Assembly (NCBI GenBank): GCA_009885515.1
Contig: VFKO01000428.1
Coordinates: 1-11,241, forward strand
Direction of reading: 5' to 3'
Length of the DNA: 11,241 bases
DNA from: Rhodobiaceae bacterium
GTDB lineage: Bacteria > Pseudomonadota > Alphaproteobacteria > Micropepsales > Micropepsaceae
A program made the translations under genes and the position numbers. Below the pieces are notes generated by a model. The model was not told where the DNA came from and searched no databases. It saw nothing but the letters and a program-made list of their open reading frames with translations. Positions 7,015 to 11,241 of the stretch are shown one piece after another (within the stretch, counting starts at the first letter, position 1; each line of letters begins with the position of its first letter).

Positions 7015-7302
7015 ATGATCAAATCGGAATTGGTCCAGAAACTGGCCGAACAGAATCCGCATCTGTTTCAGCGCGATATCGAAAGAATCGTCGCAACGAT
7101 TTTCGGCGAAATTGCCAAGGCCCTGGCCCACGGCGACCGCGTCGAGCTACGCGGCTTCGGCGCCTTCTCGGTCAAGTCCAGGCCTGCCCGCACCGGCCGC
7201 AATCCGCGTACCGGTGAATCCGTTCACGTCGGCGCCAAACACGTACCCTTCTTCAAGACCGGAAAAGAACTGCGCGACCGCCTGAACGTCGAAGAAAAAT
7301 AG
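7015..7302 (+). CDS. ihfB: Integration host factor beta subunit
   Basis: IHF is a heterodimeric nucleoid protein that binds specific sites and bends DNA sharply, helping transcription, replication and recombination. The 95-residue product matches the family length and has the HU/IHF signature GFGAFSVKSRPARTGRNPRTG split over the beta arm (47-67). Pro64, at the arm tip, is the residue that intercalates into DNA. The C-terminal VPFFKTGKELRDRLN is of the beta rather than the alpha or HU type. I chose the ATG at 7015, with AAGGGA a few bases upstream. An in-frame ATG at 6955 would add 20 residues not found in the family. The rpsA terminator lies upstream, so a separate promoter must lie in 6910-7014, but I see no convincing -35/-10 pair. 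The sppA peptidase gene that I recall between rpsA and ihfB in several relatives is absent. Confidence 0.95.
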   Translation: MIKSELVQKLAEQNPHLFQRDIERIVATIFGEIAKALAHGDRVELRGFGAFSVKSRPARTGRNPRTGESVHVGAKHVPFFKTGKELRDRLNVEEK

Positions 7303-7307
7303 ACGCC

Positions 7308-7649
7308 ATGACCAGCCTCTTTCGCACGGTATTTTTTTGGGCGCTCGCCCTCACAACAGCCGCCGTCGCCATCGCCAACCGCAAGGGCGTGACCTTGAGT
7401 TTCGATCCGTTCAACTCAACCTCACCCGCCCTCGCAATAGAAATCCGCCTGTTCTGGATCATCCTGGGCGCAGCCCTCATAGGCATCGTCCTGGGCAGCT
7501 GGTCCAGCTGGCTCGCCCAAAACCCCCTCCGCCGCACCCTGCGCGACCAGGAAGAAAAAATCCGCAGGCTCGAACGCGAAGTCGAAGTAGCGCAGTCGAT
7601 TATCGCGAAACCGGGCACGGCGCGCACCATCGACGTAAGACGGGCATGA
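7308..7649 (+). CDS. lapA: LapA-domain small inner-membrane protein
   Basis: This is a 113-residue protein with two predicted transmembrane helices (about 5-23 and 46-69) and a charged, probably coiled-coil C-terminus (about 75-98, heptad-like QEEKIRRLEREVEV). This is the layout of the LapA/DUF1049 family; in E. coli LapA works with LapB in controlling lipopolysaccharide synthesis through LpxC turnover. The linker NRKGVTLSFDPF between the helices fits the family pattern. It starts 5 bases after ihfB, with only a weak purine stretch at the end of ihfB as ribosome-binding site, so it is likely co-transcribed and coupled. The pairing ihfB-lapA is common in proteobacteria. Whether it acts in lipopolysaccharide control here is inference; no lapB is seen in this window. 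Confidence 0.85.
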   Translation: MTSLFRTVFFWALALTTAAVAIANRKGVTLSFDPFNSTSPALAIEIRLFWIILGAALIGIVLGSWSSWLAQNPLRRTLRDQEEKIRRLEREVEVAQSIIAKPGTARTIDVRRA

Positions 7650-7919
7650 GTTAAGTAAGCGACATGCCTCACCGTCGCGCAATCACGCCTAAACTATAAA
7701 GTCCCGCAAGCTGTCGCAGACCGCGGCTGCCAGGCTCATCGGCATAGCTCAACCCGATCTATCCAATCTATTGCGCGGGCGTTTTTCTGGTTGTCCGACG
7801 GAACGCTTGATGCGGATGCGCATCCCGTTCGGCAGGGATAACGATATCGTAGTCCGCTTGCCCAATCGCGCACGAAAAACCGGCAGAATCCTGTTGCTCA
7901 CTGCAGCACTGTGAGGCCA
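7650..7919 (+). other. Intergenic region without a convincing gene
   Basis: The gap between lapA and the pyrF promoter shows no clear gene on either strand. It contains a small hairpin GCGAC/GTCGC (7659-7678), a perfect 10-base palindrome ACGATATCGT (7841-7850) and a 5-bp hairpin CTCAC/GTGAG (7897-7915). A 35-codon plus-strand open frame (7810-7914) has an arginine-rich start and a hydrophobic end; support for it is poor. I see no T-tailed hairpin that would end ihfB-lapA. Confidence 0.5.
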
Positions 7920-7948
7920 TTGCCAGCAGAGGAGGCCCTCCTTATAAG
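7920..7948 (+). promoter_or_regulatory. Promoter of pyrF-trpF-trpB, predicted near-leaderless
   Basis: TTGCCA (7920-7925) and TATAAG (7943-7948) each match the sigma70/RpoD consensus at 5 of 6 positions with the ideal 17-base spacer. Transcription would begin about 6-8 bases after the -10, around 7954-7956, only a few bases before the pyrF ATG at 7958. The spacer contains AGGAGG-C-CCTCCT (7930-7942), a perfect inverted repeat. The AGGAGG looks like a Shine-Dalgarno but is 22 bases from the ATG, too far for normal use, and would not even be in the transcript. Confidence 0.55.
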
Positions 7949-7957
7949 CGCCACACC

Positions 7958-8674
7958 ATGACCCATGCGGCACAAAATCCCGTCTTCTGCGCCCTCGACA
8001 CGACCTCCCTCGCACAGGCTTGGACGTGGGCACTCGCCGTCAAACCCTTCGTCGGCGGTCTGAAAGTCGGCCTGGAATTTTTCAACTCAAACGGACCGGA
8101 CGGGGTCCGCAAGATTGTTGACTTAGGCCTTCCCGTCTTCACCGACCTGAAACTGCACGACATCCCCAACACGGTCTCAGGCGGCATTCGCGCTGTCCTG
8201 CCGCTGGGTGTTTCGATCGTGAACGTGCATTGCGCGGGCGGTGCGGCGATGATGCGCGCCGCAGCCGAGGCCGCCGCATCAGCCGGAGCCAGACGCCCCA
8301 AAATCATCGGCGTCACCGTGTTGACCAGCCTCGATCAATCCGACCTTCAGGCAACAGGAGTGACGGGCTCACCGTCAGATCACGTTTTGCGTTTGGCGAC
8401 CCTCGCCAAAGCTTCAGGACTGGACGGTGTCGTCTGCGCCGCGCACGAAATCGCGATGCTGCGCCGTGAATTGGGTTCGGACTTCCTGCTGGTCGTCCCG
8501 GGCATCAGACCGGCGGGCGCCGCATCCACCGACCAAAAGCGTGTGATGACACCAAAGGAAGCGCACGAACTTGGCGCCGACATTCTGGTTGTCGGCCGCC
8601 CGATTACAGCCGCGGCCGATCCAGCCGCCGCCGCGCGCGCCATCCGCGACGAATTGTTCAAGGGACCGGCATGA
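7958..8674 (+). CDS. pyrF: Orotidine 5'-phosphate decarboxylase
   Basis: PyrF converts OMP to UMP, the last step of de novo pyrimidine synthesis, in the cytosol. The 238-residue product is of normal length for the bacterial family. Motifs are CALDTTS with Asp14 (11-17), GGLKVGLEFF with Lys36 (33-42), the catalytic charge network FTDLKLHDIPNT (Asp63, Lys65, Asp68), VTVLTS (119-124), the loop PGIRP (181-185) and the phosphate-binding VVGRPIT with Arg214 (211-217). The ATG at 7958 has no near Shine-Dalgarno; the promoter position suggests a leaderless or almost leaderless message. The stop overlaps the trpF start by 4 bases (ATGA), so pyrimidine and tryptophan genes share a transcript, as in many alphaproteobacteria. 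Confidence 0.97.
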   Translation: MTHAAQNPVFCALDTTSLAQAWTWALAVKPFVGGLKVGLEFFNSNGPDGVRKIVDLGLPVFTDLKLHDIPNTVSGGIRAVLPLGVSIVNVHCAGGAAMMRAAAEAAASAGARRPKIIGVTVLTSLDQSDLQATGVTGSPSDHVLRLATLAKASGLDGVVCAAHEIAMLRRELGSDFLLVVPGIRPAGAASTDQKRVMTPKEAHELGADILVVGRPITAAADPAAAARAIRDELFKGPA

Positions 8675-9317
8675 CCGGCGCGATCAAGATTTGCGGCGTC
8701 AAGACGGCGGAGGCTGTTGATGCGGCCGCACGGGCGGGCGCGACGCACTTGGGCTTTAACTTTTACGACGCAAGCCCTCGCCTGGTTTCAACCACCGCCG
8801 CAGCCGCCCTTTCTGCCCGCGCTCCGGCGTTGGAAAGCGTCGCCTTGACCGTGGATGCCACCGACGCGCTGCTCGACCGGATCGTGCGCGAAGCTGCACC
8901 CTCGCTATTGCAGCTTCACGGCAGCGAGACGCCTGAGCGCGTCGGTCTCATCAAATCCCGCTTCGGATTGCGCGTGATGAAAGCCGTCGCCATCGCCTCG
9001 CCCGCCGATGTTCGCCACGCCCACACCTACGAGCACATTGCAGACGTCCTGCTGTTCGACGCCAAACCGGACGCGCTGCCCGGCGGCAACGGCCTGACCT
9101 TTGACTGGCAACTGATCGCGAACGAAAAATGGTCGAAGCCGTGGATGTTGTCCGGCGGCCTCACGCCTGACAATGTCGCCGGCGCCATTCGCACCACGCG
9201 CGCGCGCGGCGTCGACGTGTCCTCCGGCGTAGAAAAGTCGCGGGGCGAGAAAGACACGGTCCTGATCGAACGCTTCATCGCTTCGGCGCGCCATGCCTTC
9301 GCTGAACATCACACGAT

Positions 9318-9321
<4 letters not shown>
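8671..9321 (+). CDS. trpF: Phosphoribosylanthranilate isomerase
   Basis: TrpF performs the Amadori rearrangement of phosphoribosylanthranilate to CdRP, the third step from chorismate to tryptophan. It is a single-domain (beta/alpha)8 barrel of 216 residues, the free-standing form rather than the TrpC fusion. Motifs are IKICGVK with general base Cys8 (5-11), LGFNFYDASPR (27-37), LLQLHGSE (79-86), the general acid Asp130 in LLFDAKP (127-133), GGNGLTFDW (138-146), LSGGL (160-164) and the phosphate site VDVSSGVE (181-188). AAGGGA inside the end of pyrF is a good ribosome-binding site for the overlapping ATG. Its stop overlaps the trpB start. Confidence 0.97.
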
Positions 9322-10535
<1,214 letters not shown>

Positions 10536-10633
10536 GCACCACATCAAACCGTGCAAGCACCTCTTTCCTCCTCCGCTTGCGGGCTACCGCATGCACACAA
10601 ATATTCGCTCAGTTCCGCATTTTTAAAAACTCT

Positions 10634-10810
10634 GTCACCCCGTACGCGGCGCAGCATCCTTCATGCTGCGCCGCAGACACGGGGCCCATACGAGGTGCAG
10701 GGCAAGCCACTTGTGGGACCAGGTACAGATTTTTGACGGTGAGGTTGCACCCGGGTGGGTCCCGCTGCCTGCGAAGCGGCACAAGAGTGCCGCATCGCGC
10801 ACGGGATGAC
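10634..10810. repeat. 177-bp nested-palindrome (REP/MITE-like) element between trpB and trpA
   Basis: The element has inverted ends: GTCACCCCGT (10634-10643) pairs with ACGGGATGAC (10801-10810), 9 of 10 bases. Inside, GGGGCCCA (10681-10688) pairs with TGGGTCCC (10756-10763) with one G-U pair, and GGTGCA (10694-10699) with TGCACC (10746-10751). Two strong terminal hairpins sit between the shells: GCGGCGCAGCAT/ATGCTGCGCCGC (10646-10674, 12 bp, loop CCTTC) and GCGGCAC-AAGA-GTGCCGC (10776-10793). GTCATCCC...GGGACCCA...TGGGTCCC...GGGATGAC architectures are widespread in alphaproteobacterial intergenic DNA as I remember them. No target duplication is obvious and no transposase is encoded. The remaining gap (10536-10633) shows nothing I can name. 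Confidence 0.7.
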
Positions 10811-10828
10811 GGCCCGTTTTGTATTTTG
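10801..10828 (+). terminator. Possible weak intrinsic terminator before trpA
   Basis: ACGGG (10801-10805) can pair with CCCGT (10813-10817) around a 7-base loop, followed by TTTGTATTTTG. The stem is short and competes with the outer arm of the repeat, so termination would be partial at best. It lies between trpB and trpA. Confidence 0.3.
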
Positions 10829-10878
10829 AGATATGTGCATAACCAAGCGGGTGATCAAAATAATTGTGCGGGGCTCGC

Positions 10879-11241
10879 ATGAGAATCGCCAAGCGCTTCG
10901 CCCAACTGAAGCAAAAAAACCGCGCCGGCTTCGTGGCCTTCATTTCAGCCGGTGATCCTGACTACGAAACATCGCTCGAAATCTTGAAAGGGCTGCCAGC
11001 TGCCGGCGCCGACGTCATCGAGCTCGGCATGCCTTTCACCGACCCAATGGCCGAGGGCCCCGCAATCCAGGCATCGTCCCTGCGCGCTCTCAAAGCGGGA
11101 CAGACCATGGCCAAAACCCTCGCCATGGTGCACAGCTTCCGCGAGGGCGACCATGAGACCCCCATCGTATTGATGGGCTACTACAATCCCATCCATTCCT
11201 ACGGCGTCGACAAGTTCAGCCGCGATGCTAAGGCCGCCGGC
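10879..11241 (+). CDS. trpA: Tryptophan synthase alpha subunit, C-terminus cut by window edge
   Basis: TrpA cleaves indole-3-glycerol phosphate to indole and glyceraldehyde-3-phosphate and passes the indole through a tunnel to TrpB. The first 121 residues of about 270 are visible. Present are the N-terminal FAQLKQKNRAGFVAFISAGDP segment split around residue 20, IELGMPFTDPMAEGPAIQ (47-64) with catalytic Glu48 (E. coli Glu49), and the loop PIVLMGYYNP (95-104). At the position of E. coli catalytic Asp60 there is Glu59 (codon GAG). The ATG at 10879 has only GCGGGG as a weak ribosome-binding site. It is separated from trpB by the repeat element; AATAAT (10859-10864) upstream could be a -10 but its -35 is poor. 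The rest of the gene lies to the right. Confidence 0.96.
   Translation, partial: MRIAKRFAQLKQKNRAGFVAFISAGDPDYETSLEILKGLPAAGADVIELGMPFTDPMAEGPAIQASSLRALKAGQTMAKTLAMVHSFREGDHETPIVLMGYYNPIHSYGVDKFSRDAKAAG

Noticed and set aside
7659..7678. Hairpin GCGAC/GTCGC after lapA as a terminator
   Set aside because: Only 5 bp with a 10-base loop and no T run after it.
7810..7914. 35-codon plus-strand open frame between lapA and pyrF
   Set aside because: Has a marginal GGA upstream and a hydrophobic end but no family resemblance; cannot be told from chance without comparison to relatives.
7749..8033. 94-codon minus-strand open frame overlapping the 5' end of pyrF
   Set aside because: Arg-rich composition, no recognisable domain, antisense to pyrF and covering its promoter; most likely chance.

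Overview
The window is a GC-rich stretch of an alphaproteobacterial chromosome. The evidence is the gene order aroA-cmk-rpsA, ihfB-lapA and pyrF-trpF-trpB-trpA, a FYDLN/TIGR02300-type protein divergent to aroA, and AroA and S1 sequences typical of the class. I cannot place it below class level. Almost all of it is housekeeping; I see no phage, insertion sequence, CRISPR array, toxin or defence genes, and no evidence of a new multi-gene system.

Layout. Positions 1-2816 lie on the minus strand. From right to left they hold a FYDLN-type zinc-ribbon protein with an acidic tail, its terminator, tRNA-Ala(GGC), a REP-like folded repeat, a DODA-type extradiol dioxygenase, and an exported M20 metallopeptidase that runs off the left edge. 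From 2962 on, everything lies on the plus strand. The aroA-cmk-rpsA group makes EPSP for chorismate, phosphorylates CMP, and supplies ribosomal protein S1. It ends at a strong intrinsic terminator at 6882-6909. ihfB-lapA follows (a nucleoid protein and a small membrane protein), then a 308-bp gap with no convincing gene, then pyrF-trpF-trpB joined by 4-bp ATGA overlaps, and finally trpA, cut by the right edge. AroA feeds the chorismate that the trp genes finally turn into tryptophan.

The less ordinary points are regulatory or fine-grained. pyrF appears to have a good sigma70-type promoter placed so that its mRNA would be nearly leaderless. A 177-bp nested-palindrome element separates trpB from trpA, with a possible weak terminator at its edge. 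The rpsA leader can form a row of hairpins. AroA carries the class II EPSP synthase signature but keeps glycine at the glyphosate-contact position. TrpA has Glu where the catalytic Asp60 is expected. Several ATG-based gene models would be wrong here: the M20 gene and aroA appear to start at TTG, the FYDLN gene at GTG, and the longest dioxygenase reading frame is extended by a repeat.
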